Position numbers and translations under genes: made by a program. Below the pieces are notes generated by a model that worked only from the letters and a program-made list of their open reading frames with translations, ran no database searches and was not told the origin of the DNA. DNA of 5,164 bases from Chloroflexota bacterium. Its GTDB lineage: Bacteria; Chloroflexota; Dehalococcoidia; GIF9; AB-539-J10. Position 1 is the first letter of the stretch; each line of letters begins with the position of its first letter. The stretch lies in assembly GCA_020346965.1 (NCBI GenBank), contig CP070793.1, positions 1,591,373 through 1,596,536 on the forward strand. The letters run 5' to 3'. Positions 1-4,999 of the stretch are shown here, piece after piece.

Positions 1-44
1 AATGTTCTGCAAAACATCACGAGGAGAGCGGGTAAAACTTTATG

Positions 45-53
45 AGGAGGTGA
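45..53 (+). promoter_or_regulatory. Strong Shine-Dalgarno of the DUF2330 gene
   Basis: AGGAGGTGA is fully complementary to the 3' end of bacterial 16S rRNA and ends 3 nt before the ATG at 57. An in-frame stop (TGA, 51-53) lies just upstream and no other start codon falls between, so the ATG at 57 is the furthest upstream start possible. No convincing promoter can be seen in the 44 bases before it; the gene may be transcribed from outside the window. Confidence 0.85.
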
Positions 54-56
54 AAT

Positions 57-1151
57 ATGAATAAGAAGCTGCTAGCTGTACTGTTGGTCCTTATTTTGTT
101 TCTGTTGACGACTGCTACTCCTGTCCTTGCCGACGGAGGATTCTTTCCAGATTCGATATACCGCGACCTTTACGAAGTGTCTCAAAAAGCTGTCATACTA
201 TATGGGAATTCTACCGGGAATGTTACAGGGAATTATACCGGAAACTATACCGAGCACCTGATTCTGTCGGTCAGCTTTGAGGGCGATGCTGAGGACTTCG
301 CCTGGGTTATACCCGTTCCCAACGTGCCTGAGATAGCAGTTACCGACGCCGAGTTGTTCCGGGAATTGTCCGACTTCACCGCAGCAGATGTCCCCCGTGG
401 GGGTGGGTGCGAAGGCGAGGGTGCTCCAGGGTATGTGGATGTTATTGAGGAACAGGTGGTCGGTCCTTATGCTACGGCGATTTTGTCAGCGACGAATGCG
501 ACAGCGCTAGCGGACTGGCTGAACGCAAACGGGTACATCTTCCCGGAAGAAGGAGAGGAAATCGCCAGCGAGTACATAGAGAAGGAATGGTATTTCGTAG
601 CCACCAAAATCAATGCAGTTGAAGAAGGCACCAGCGAAGCCTTAGCGGAGGGAGCCATTGAACCCATAGTACTGAGCTTCGCATCTAACGAGACCGTCTA
701 TCCATTACGGATCAGCTCACTCAGTACAGCGACTGACGAGCCGCCTGAAGTGCTTTTGTACGTGCTCTCAGACCGTTTGATGGTACCTGAACAGTACCCG
801 CTATATATTGGATATGGTAACTGGGAAGACAACGCGTTTACGCTGGAATTCGGGGACAAAGTGTCTGTCGAGGACCTACCTAATGGGTACGAGATACTGC
901 CTGAGTTGGTTTCAACTTGTTTGCTTGGTGATGAATTCTACCTCACGAAATTGAGAGGTCGGATCAGTGCCGACCAGATGGTAGATCTCGAGATGGTTAA
1001 TTATGAGGGAGGGGATTCTTTGCATTCACTTGCCGAGACTAACGCGAAAAATGGCGACATTGTTGTGCTAGCAATCATTGTCGGACCTGTGTTCGGGCTT
1101 TACCTGTGGCGAAGAAATGGAAGGATCGCTATTCGTCGGGGCTCAGGATAA
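57..1151 (+). CDS. DUF2330 family secreted, membrane-anchored protein
   Basis: This is a 364-residue exported protein of unknown function. Residues 1-25 form a signal peptide: a KK n-region, a long Leu/Val/Ile core, and a likely cleavage after VLA (A25). The mature protein begins DGGFFP, followed by SQKAVILY and the block EGDAEDFAWVIPVP (about 75-88), which I recognise as the hallmark start of DUF2330. Residues 50-65 are four tandem GNxT tetrapeptides, giving four N-x-T sequons; two further sequons lie at N147 and N211. The predicted mature domain has two cysteines, C118 in a GGGCEGEG loop and C288, which could form a disulfide. A single hydrophobic helix (about 334-351) is followed by an Arg-rich tail (RRNGRIAIRR), so the bulk of the protein should lie outside the cell with a short cytoplasmic C-terminus. 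It converges on asd and has no visible functional link to it. The family assignment is from recall of the N-terminal motifs; the biochemical role is unknown. Confidence 0.87.
   Translation: MNKKLLAVLLVLILFLLTTATPVLADGGFFPDSIYRDLYEVSQKAVILYGNSTGNVTGNYTGNYTEHLILSVSFEGDAEDFAWVIPVPNVPEIAVTDAELFRELSDFTAADVPRGGGCEGEGAPGYVDVIEEQVVGPYATAILSATNATALADWLNANGYIFPEEGEEIASEYIEKEWYFVATKINAVEEGTSEALAEGAIEPIVLSFASNETVYPLRISSLSTATDEPPEVLLYVLSDRLMVPEQYPLYIGYGNWEDNAFTLEFGDKVSVEDLPNGYEILPELVSTCLLGDEFYLTKLRGRISADQMVDLEMVNYEGGDSLHSLAETNAKNGDIVVLAIIVGPVFGLYLWRRNGRIAIRRGSG
204..251 (+). repeat. Four 12-bp tandem repeats encoding GNxT
   Basis: Four imperfect 12-bp units (204-215, 216-227, 228-239, 240-251) of the form GGGAATNNTACC encode GNST, GNVT, GNYT and GNYT, residues 50-65 of the DUF2330 protein. 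The repeat is in frame, so gain or loss of a unit would change only the number of tetrapeptides. It sits in the mature, predicted extracellular part, between the conserved SQKAVILY strand and the next strand (LILSVSFEG), which suggests an expanded surface loop. Confidence 0.85.
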
Positions 1152-1200
1152 CGGCTATGCGTTTATAGTGGATCCCATTGAGACTCTCACATTTTGAACA

Positions 1201-2280
1201 CTAGGAAACATATCCGTCTCTGATAAGGAGCTCAGCGACAAGAACTGCGCCCTTGGCGGCTCCCATCTTGGTGTTGTGGGAAACCAGGACGTATTTGACA
1301 CCATTTTCCAGGACATTGTCCTTCCTGATTCTGCCAACCACGGTAGCCATGCCATCCTCAGCATCCCGGTCGAGCCGCGGCTGAGGTCGGAAAGGGTCTT
1401 CGTGGACCATTATCATGTGCCCGGGAGCTGAAGGCAGGTCAGTGTCACCAGGTAACCCAACATATTCCCTCATAGTCCTGGCGAGATCGCTCGCCTCACA
1501 AGCCTTCTGGGTTGAGACGAAGACCGATTCCGTATGTCCTTCCCGGACATTAACACGGGTGCAGGTACAGCTTACATTGAACTCGGCTGTACTGATGGAA
1601 TTGCCTGTAAAACTGCCTAGGATTTTCTGTGTTTCCCGCTGCACCTTTTCTTCCTCGCCGGTAATAAATGGAATAACATTATCTAGGATGTCGAGGCCCA
1701 TTACTCCCGAGCTCCGGCCTGCCCCTGACAGGGCTTGCATGGAGGTCATGATAACAGCGTTCACGCCGAATGATTCGCAGATTGGTTTTAATGTTATAGC
1801 CAGGCCGGCAGTGGTGCAGTTGGGAATGGGTGCGACAAAGCCCTTCCATCCCCTGCTTTTTCGTTGTACATCGATTAATTTGGCGTGTCCGGAGTTAATG
1901 CCGGGAATTAAGATTGGCACATCTTCATCGTAGCGAAAGGCTGAGGCCGTGCTTATAACCGCCCTATCCCTGGCAAATTCCGGCTCCAGAATCTTTGCCT
2001 GGTCGGCTTCTATAGCCGAAAAGATGATATCCAGGGTGGAGGCATCCATTTCGACGGCATTCTGAACACGCATATCCATAACCTCTTGTACCGGAGGTTC
2101 TTGGCAATACCAGCGCAAGGCTCCTGATTGGGCATCGGTTATAGCCTCCTTATAGCTGCGCCCCCCCGACCTCTCGGAGGCAGCAAGAGCAGTAATTTCA
2201 ATCCAGGGGTGATCCCTAAGGGCAACGAGAAATTGTTGACCAACTATACCGGTCGCTCCTATGATTCCAGCCTTTATCAT
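1201..2280 (-). CDS. asd: Aspartate-semialdehyde dehydrogenase, archaeal type
   Basis: The 359-residue enzyme reduces L-4-aspartyl-phosphate with NADPH to L-aspartate-4-semialdehyde, the second step of the lysine/threonine/methionine pathway, in the cytoplasm. The N-terminal Rossmann nucleotide site is GATGIVGQQ (residues 8-16). The catalytic cysteine is C155 in PNCTTAGLA. The substrate region has MQALSGAGRSSG (181-192) with Q182, and the acid/base histidine is H249 in REGHTES. The C-terminus has the GAAKGAVL segment (340-347). Length and motifs fit the archaeal/fungal-type subfamily (about 350 residues) better than the E. coli-type enzyme; this is from recall. The ATG at 2280 is fixed by an in-frame stop just upstream (TAG, plus-strand 2290-2292) and starts directly before the Rossmann strand. 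The Shine-Dalgarno is weak and close (AGGA, 3 nt before ATG). The gene is divergent from the ApgM/lysC arm and follows tRNA-Pro on the same strand after 152 bp, probably with its own promoter. Confidence 0.95.
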   Translation of the reverse strand: MIKAGIIGATGIVGQQFLVALRDHPWIEITALAASERSGGRSYKEAITDAQSGALRWYCQEPPVQEVMDMRVQNAVEMDASTLDIIFSAIEADQAKILEPEFARDRAVISTASAFRYDEDVPILIPGINSGHAKLIDVQRKSRGWKGFVAPIPNCTTAGLAITLKPICESFGVNAVIMTSMQALSGAGRSSGVMGLDILDNVIPFITGEEEKVQRETQKILGSFTGNSISTAEFNVSCTCTRVNVREGHTESVFVSTQKACEASDLARTMREYVGLPGDTDLPSAPGHMIMVHEDPFRPQPRLDRDAEDGMATVVGRIRKDNVLENGVKYVLVSHNTKMGAAKGAVLVAELLIRDGYVS

Positions 2281-2301
2281 GGTTCCTATCTAGTCTATTT
2301 C

Positions 2302-2332
2302 TAATTCAGGAATAATCGGGCAATATGAATTA
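2302..2332. repeat. 7-bp inverted repeat in the asd leader
   Basis: TAATTCA (2302-2308) and TGAATTA (2326-2332) are perfect inverted copies separated by 17 bp. The promoter-proximal arm overlaps the candidate asd -10 box, and the other arm falls in the predicted 5' untranslated region about 20 bp before the start codon. It could be an operator or a weak AU-rich leader hairpin. A 7-bp dyad in an AT-rich gap can arise by chance, so the role is uncertain. Confidence 0.3.
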
Positions 2333-2351
2333 AGCAATTGTTTCTTGTCAA
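2322..2351 (-). promoter_or_regulatory. Candidate sigma70-type promoter of asd
   Basis: On the minus strand a perfect TTGACA (plus 2346-2351) is followed after 18 bp by CATATT (plus 2322-2327), which matches four of six bases of the -10 consensus. Transcription would start near 2315, giving a leader of roughly 35 nt before the asd ATG at 2280. The perfect -35 box and its position are the support; the -10 box is mediocre. Confidence 0.45.
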
Positions 2352-2368
2352 CTTGTGTGCACCTGCCG

Positions 2369-2386
2369 CTATCCATATATCTATCC
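2369..2386. repeat. Hexamer direct repeat upstream of the asd promoter
   Basis: CTATCC occurs at 2369-2374 and again at 2381-2386, a 12-bp period, so both copies lie on nearly the same helix face. On the asd strand this reads GGATAG-N6-GGATAG, ending 17 bp before the TTGACA box. The arrangement resembles a direct-repeat activator site, but two hexamers alone are weak evidence. Confidence 0.25.
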
Positions 2387-2432
2387 TTTAGGATTAAATA
2401 CAAACAGCCTATGGTTCCTCTTGCTATACCAA

Positions 2433-2505
2433 TCGGGGCGAGAGGACTTGAACCTCCGACCTCAGCGTCCCGAACGCTGCGCGCTACCAACTGCGCTACG
2501 CCCCG
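2433..2505 (-). tRNA. tRNA-Pro (anticodon CGG)
   Basis: This 73-nt gene folds into a complete cloverleaf on the minus strand. The acceptor stem CGGGGCG/CGCCCCG has 7 pairs, the D arm is GCGC-AGTTGGTA-GCGC, and the anticodon stem CAGCG/CGCTG carries the loop TTCGGGA. The variable region is AGGTC, and the T arm is GGAGG-TTCAAGT-CCTCT with one G-U pair. The anticodon CGG (plus 2470-2472) reads the proline codon CCG. G37 next to the anticodon, the C1:G72 pair and A73 are bacterial tRNA-Pro features. The 3' CCA is not encoded, so it must be added by nucleotidyltransferase. No terminator is evident downstream; the trailer runs towards asd on the same strand. Confidence 0.96.
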
Positions 2506-2512
2506 TCGTCTA

Positions 2513-2521
2513 TGCTATTAT
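2513..2521 (+). promoter_or_regulatory. Candidate extended -10 promoter of the ApgM-like gene
   Basis: TGCTATTAT fits an extended -10 element: TGN followed by TATTAT, which matches five of six consensus bases. No good -35 is present at the expected distance, where the sequence is the 5' part of the tRNA gene; an extended -10 can work without one. The start would be near 2528, giving a leader of about 20 nt before the ATG at 2548. It overlaps the -10 box of the oppositely directed tRNA promoter. Confidence 0.45.
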
Positions 2522-2545
2522 ATGATGTTTAACTACGGCGGACAA
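2517..2545 (-). promoter_or_regulatory. Promoter of tRNA-Pro
   Basis: On the minus strand TTGTCC (plus 2540-2545) is followed, after exactly 17 bp, by a perfect TATAAT (plus 2517-2522). Transcription would begin near 2510, about 5 nt before the mature tRNA 5' end at 2505, which is a typical short leader. The -35 box lies only 2 bp before the start codon of the divergent gene at 2548. Confidence 0.65.
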
Positions 2546-2547
2546 GG

Positions 2548-3732
2548 ATGAAATACTGCATTCTAATAATTGATGGAGCGTCAGGTTGGCCGCTGGTTGC
2601 TCACGGTGGGAAGACCTGCCTGGAGCTAGCATATACCCCCAATCTCAACGCTATGGCAAAGGCGGGTACTGTCGGGTTGGTCCGCAATATACCACCAGGC
2701 ATGGAACCCAGCAGTGCCTGTGCCTCTATGTCCGTGCTGGGTTATGACCCACAGGTATACTATCAAGGCCGGAGCGTCATTGAGGCTCGTGGCATGAATA
2801 TTCTTATTAGCAAAGGGGAGGCAGTTTTTCGATGCAATTTGGTAGCCATTCGCGATGGGAGGATGTGGAGCTACAATTGCGGGCAAATCAGTACTGACGA
2901 AGGGCGAGCTCTTATCGATACTTTGAATGAGAAGCTTGGTAGCGATAAAGTGCATTTCTACCCTGGTGTGAGTTACAGACATATATGCAAGATGAAAGGA
3001 AGGGACGATGCCCTGCAGGCCGTCTGTACTCCACCGCATGACATTCACGATAAAGACGTTGATGAATTTCTTCCTCAAGGGACTGGGAGTGACCTGTTGA
3101 GGGAGCTTATGGCGCGTTCTGAGCCTGTGCTTCGTGACCATCCCGTGAATATAGCACGAAGAGCACGTGGTGATATTCCAGCCACTACGATCTGGCTTTT
3201 TTGGGGCAGTGCAGAAATACCTGATATGCCCGCCTTCAAAGGGCTCTATGGAATTGATGCCGCGATGACTGCTGCAGTAGATATTATGCGGGGCTTGGCT
3301 CGAATAATAGACGTACACGTGCTAGATATTCCTGGTGTGACTAGCGATCTCGACAACGATTATAAAGCTCAAGCCATCGGTGCTCTCAAGGCACTGGAAG
3401 ACTATGATATGGTGGTTATTCATGTGGAAGCCACTGATGAGGCGGCTCACGCCGGTTCAGTTAAGGACAAAGTGGAGGCTATTGAGAGAGTGGATAAAGA
3501 GATTGTGGCTCGGCTTCGTTTGTGGGACAGGGACACACTTCGCCTGCTAATATTGCCTGACCATCCCACGCCGATTGAGCTTCAAACCCACGTTGCTGAC
3601 CCCGTCCCCTTCATACTTTGGGGGTTGGGGTTCACAGCCAATGGGGCGAAGAGATTTACTGAGTCAGAGGCTGAAAGCACAGGTCTTTTTATCGAAGAAG
3701 GATATAATATTATGGGCAGGTTGCTACAGTAA
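2548..3732 (+). CDS. ApgM-family phosphoglycerate mutase homologue, probable alternative homoserine kinase
   Basis: This 394-residue protein belongs to the alkaline phosphatase superfamily, archaeal-type cofactor-independent phosphoglycerate mutase branch. Expected metal and catalytic positions are visible: D9 in IIDG, the nucleophile serine S56 in PSSACAS, D297 and H301 in VEATDEAAHAG, D338/H339 in LPDHPTP, and H348 in QTHVADPVPF. Other family blocks are TPNLNAMAKAG (30-40), VLGYDP (63-68), FYPGVSYRH (137-145), TPPHDI (161-166) and DHPVN (197-201). Many bacterial members of this type are annotated as phosphoglycerate mutase but have been proposed as homoserine kinases (a TIGRFAM model carries that label) because they sit with threonine genes. 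Its position 14 bp before lysC and near asd supports that reading. The two residues flanking S56 differ from the GSDxAN/H form I remember. The start is fixed by an in-frame TAA at 2530-2532; the Shine-Dalgarno is imperfect (GGCGGA, 5 nt before ATG). Family confidence is high; substrate is inferred. Confidence 0.9.
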   Translation: MKYCILIIDGASGWPLVAHGGKTCLELAYTPNLNAMAKAGTVGLVRNIPPGMEPSSACASMSVLGYDPQVYYQGRSVIEARGMNILISKGEAVFRCNLVAIRDGRMWSYNCGQISTDEGRALIDTLNEKLGSDKVHFYPGVSYRHICKMKGRDDALQAVCTPPHDIHDKDVDEFLPQGTGSDLLRELMARSEPVLRDHPVNIARRARGDIPATTIWLFWGSAEIPDMPAFKGLYGIDAAMTAAVDIMRGLARIIDVHVLDIPGVTSDLDNDYKAQAIGALKALEDYDMVVIHVEATDEAAHAGSVKDKVEAIERVDKEIVARLRLWDRDTLRLLILPDHPTPIELQTHVADPVPFILWGLGFTANGAKRFTESEAESTGLFIEEGYNIMGRLLQ

Positions 3733-3746
3733 ATGAAGGCAAAGAG

Positions 3747-4967
3747 ATGGCACTGATAGTTCAGAAGTATGGCGGCAGCTCGGTGGCTGATGCAAAGAGG
3801 ATTAACAATGTAGCTCGCCGTATTGTTAAGGCTAAAGAAGAGGGAAATCAGGTGGTGGTGGTTGTTTCGGCTATGGGACACACCACCGATGACTTGATTA
3901 AATTGGCTTACCAGGTTAATGAACAGCCTGGTGATAGGGAGCTTGCTGTTCTTTTGTCCACGGGGGAGATGGTCACCAGTACCCTCTTAGCTCTGGCTTT
4001 AGAGAGTCTGGGATACAGAGCAGTCAGTCTTACCGGTGCGCAGGCGGGCATCCAGACTGATTCTATTTACAGTCGAGCTCGGATTCTACGCATCGACACA
4101 AAACGAGTCATTGGCGAGTTAGAAAAGGGGAAGATCATCATTGTGGCTGGATTTCAGGGTGTGACTCAAGGAATGGATATTACGACGCTGGGTCGTGGTG
4201 GTTCTGATACGACAGCAGTTGCTCTTGCTGCCAGTTTGGGTGCAGATGCATGCCAGATATATACCGATGTTGAAGGTGTATATACTGCCGACCCACACCT
4301 CATTCCGGAAGCTAGGAAACTAAAAGACATTGGCTATGAAGAGATGCTGGAGCTGGCTAGTTATGGAGCTAAGGTGGTGCATAACAGAGCAGTGGAATTG
4401 GGAGAGTTGTATAATGTGTCCATCCTGGTGGCTTCTAGCTTTAGTGAAAGCCCCGGTACTATTATTTGTAAGGAGGCTTCAATGGAAGTGAAAAACAAGG
4501 TAAGGGGCATTGCCTGTGACACCAATGTATCTAAGGTCACTATTGTCGGTGTTCCCGACAATCCGGGTATTGCCGCAGCAATCTTTGAGCCCTTGGCTAG
4601 GGCAAATATAAGCGTAGACACCATTGTTCAAAATGCCAGCATTAACAATATTACCGATCTCACGTTTACAGTGACTCGGAGTGATTCACTTAAGGCGATA
4701 TCAATCGTGGAACCAGTGGTCAAATCTATTGGGGGTAAGCAATGTGTGACAGATTCTACATTAGCCAAGGTTAGCGTCGTAGGTACTGGCATGCAAAATG
4801 CACCTGGCTATGCCGCCAGAATGTTTCGGGTCCTTCATGAACAGGACATTAACATTCAATTAATCACCACGTCTGAGATAAGAATAACCTGTATTATATC
4901 TGAAGATAAGGTCAAGGATGCCGTTCAAGCATTGCATAAGGCTTTTGAGCTAGAGAAAGAAACTTGA
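3747..4967 (+). CDS. lysC: Aspartokinase with two C-terminal ACT domains
   Basis: The 406-residue enzyme phosphorylates L-aspartate with ATP, the first step of the lysine/threonine/methionine pathway. The amino-acid kinase domain (about 1-235) has the signature KYGGSSV (7-13), VVVVVSAMGHTTDDL (36-50), STGEMVTS (71-78), GFQGVT (135-140), the phosphate and substrate loop TTLGRGGSDTTA (146-157) and YTDVEGVYTADP (172-183). Two ACT domains follow: the first begins near 262 (VTIVGVPDNPGIAAAIF), the second near 341 (VSVVGTGMQNAPGYAARMF). They predict feedback control by lysine and/or threonine. Length and layout match the Bacillus LysC type rather than fused aspartokinase/homoserine dehydrogenase. 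GAAGG (3735-3739) sits 7 nt before the ATG, and the 14-bp gap after the ApgM-like gene implies one operon. A strong internal ribosome binding site precedes M246, suggesting a separately made regulatory subunit. Confidence 0.96.
   Translation: MALIVQKYGGSSVADAKRINNVARRIVKAKEEGNQVVVVVSAMGHTTDDLIKLAYQVNEQPGDRELAVLLSTGEMVTSTLLALALESLGYRAVSLTGAQAGIQTDSIYSRARILRIDTKRVIGELEKGKIIIVAGFQGVTQGMDITTLGRGGSDTTAVALAASLGADACQIYTDVEGVYTADPHLIPEARKLKDIGYEEMLELASYGAKVVHNRAVELGELYNVSILVASSFSESPGTIICKEASMEVKNKVRGIACDTNVSKVTIVGVPDNPGIAAAIFEPLARANISVDTIVQNASINNITDLTFTVTRSDSLKAISIVEPVVKSIGGKQCVTDSTLAKVSVVGTGMQNAPGYAARMFRVLHEQDINIQLITTSEIRITCIISEDKVKDAVQALHKAFELEKET
4470..4484 (+). promoter_or_regulatory. Internal Shine-Dalgarno and in-frame ATG within lysC
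   Basis: AAGGAGG (4470-4476) lies 5 nt before an ATG (4482-4484) that is exactly in the lysC frame, codon 246. Initiation here would yield a 161-residue protein (4482-4967) made of the two ACT domains and lacking the kinase domain. Bacillus subtilis aspartokinase II is known to be an alpha2/beta2 enzyme whose beta subunit comes from an in-phase internal start at an equivalent place. This internal site is a better consensus match than the one before the lysC start itself. Confidence 0.6.
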
Positions 4968-4997
4968 CAATCTTGGTCTAACATCGTTAAGTATAAT
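4964..4997 (+). promoter_or_regulatory. Possible promoter for the TPR gene
   Basis: A perfect TTGACA (4964-4969) overlaps the lysC stop codon, and a perfect TATAAT (4992-4997) follows, but the 22-bp spacer is longer than the usual 16-18 bp. The -10 box alone may be used, since no better -35 appears at normal spacing. Its end lies only 2 bp before the first possible start codon (5000), so a transcript would begin around 5004-5006, at or next to the second in-frame ATG (5006). Confidence 0.35.
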
Positions 4998-4999
4998 CT

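Noticed and set aside
1..45. Possible C-terminal end of an upstream gene (frames closing at 35, 45 or 64)
   Set aside because: Fourteen or so codons in any frame are too few to choose a frame or recognise a family.
42..53. Mini-ORF ATG-AGG-AGG-TGA overlapping the Shine-Dalgarno of the DUF2330 gene
   Set aside because: The codons arise simply because a T-ATG precedes a perfect AGGAGGTGA; there is no ribosome binding site of its own.
392..403. CCCCC-GT-GGGGG hairpin in the DUF2330 gene
   Set aside because: It encodes an in-frame Pro-Arg-Gly stretch in a Gly-rich loop, has a 2-nt loop and no U-tract.
1152..1200. Terminator between the converging DUF2330 and asd genes
   Set aside because: Only a tiny GAGA-C-TCTC palindrome (1180-1188) and GGATCC are present; there is no stable stem followed by a T-run on either strand.
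1415..1933. Plus-strand open frame of 172 codons opposite asd
   Set aside because: It is fully covered by the conserved asd coding sequence including its catalytic region, with no recognisable domain.
2161..2167. Run of seven C (G on the asd strand) as a phase-variable tract
   Set aside because: It encodes part of SGGR in an intact asd; a seven-base run in a housekeeping biosynthetic gene is more likely incidental.
2383..2394. ATCCTTTAGGAT palindrome as terminator of tRNA-Pro
   Set aside because: The stem is only five base pairs with a two-base loop and no T-run follows on the minus strand.
2279..2419. 9-bp repeat ATGGTTCCT at 2279-2287 and 2411-2419
   Set aside because: The first copy is the asd start and ribosome binding site, the second lies in the tRNA trailer with no open frame behind it; no longer homology surrounds them, so it is probably chance.
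2626..3318. Long antisense open frame of 230 codons inside the ApgM-like gene
   Set aside because: It lies wholly within a strongly recognisable gene on the other strand, has no Shine-Dalgarno or family motif, and its composition looks like a reverse-frame shadow.
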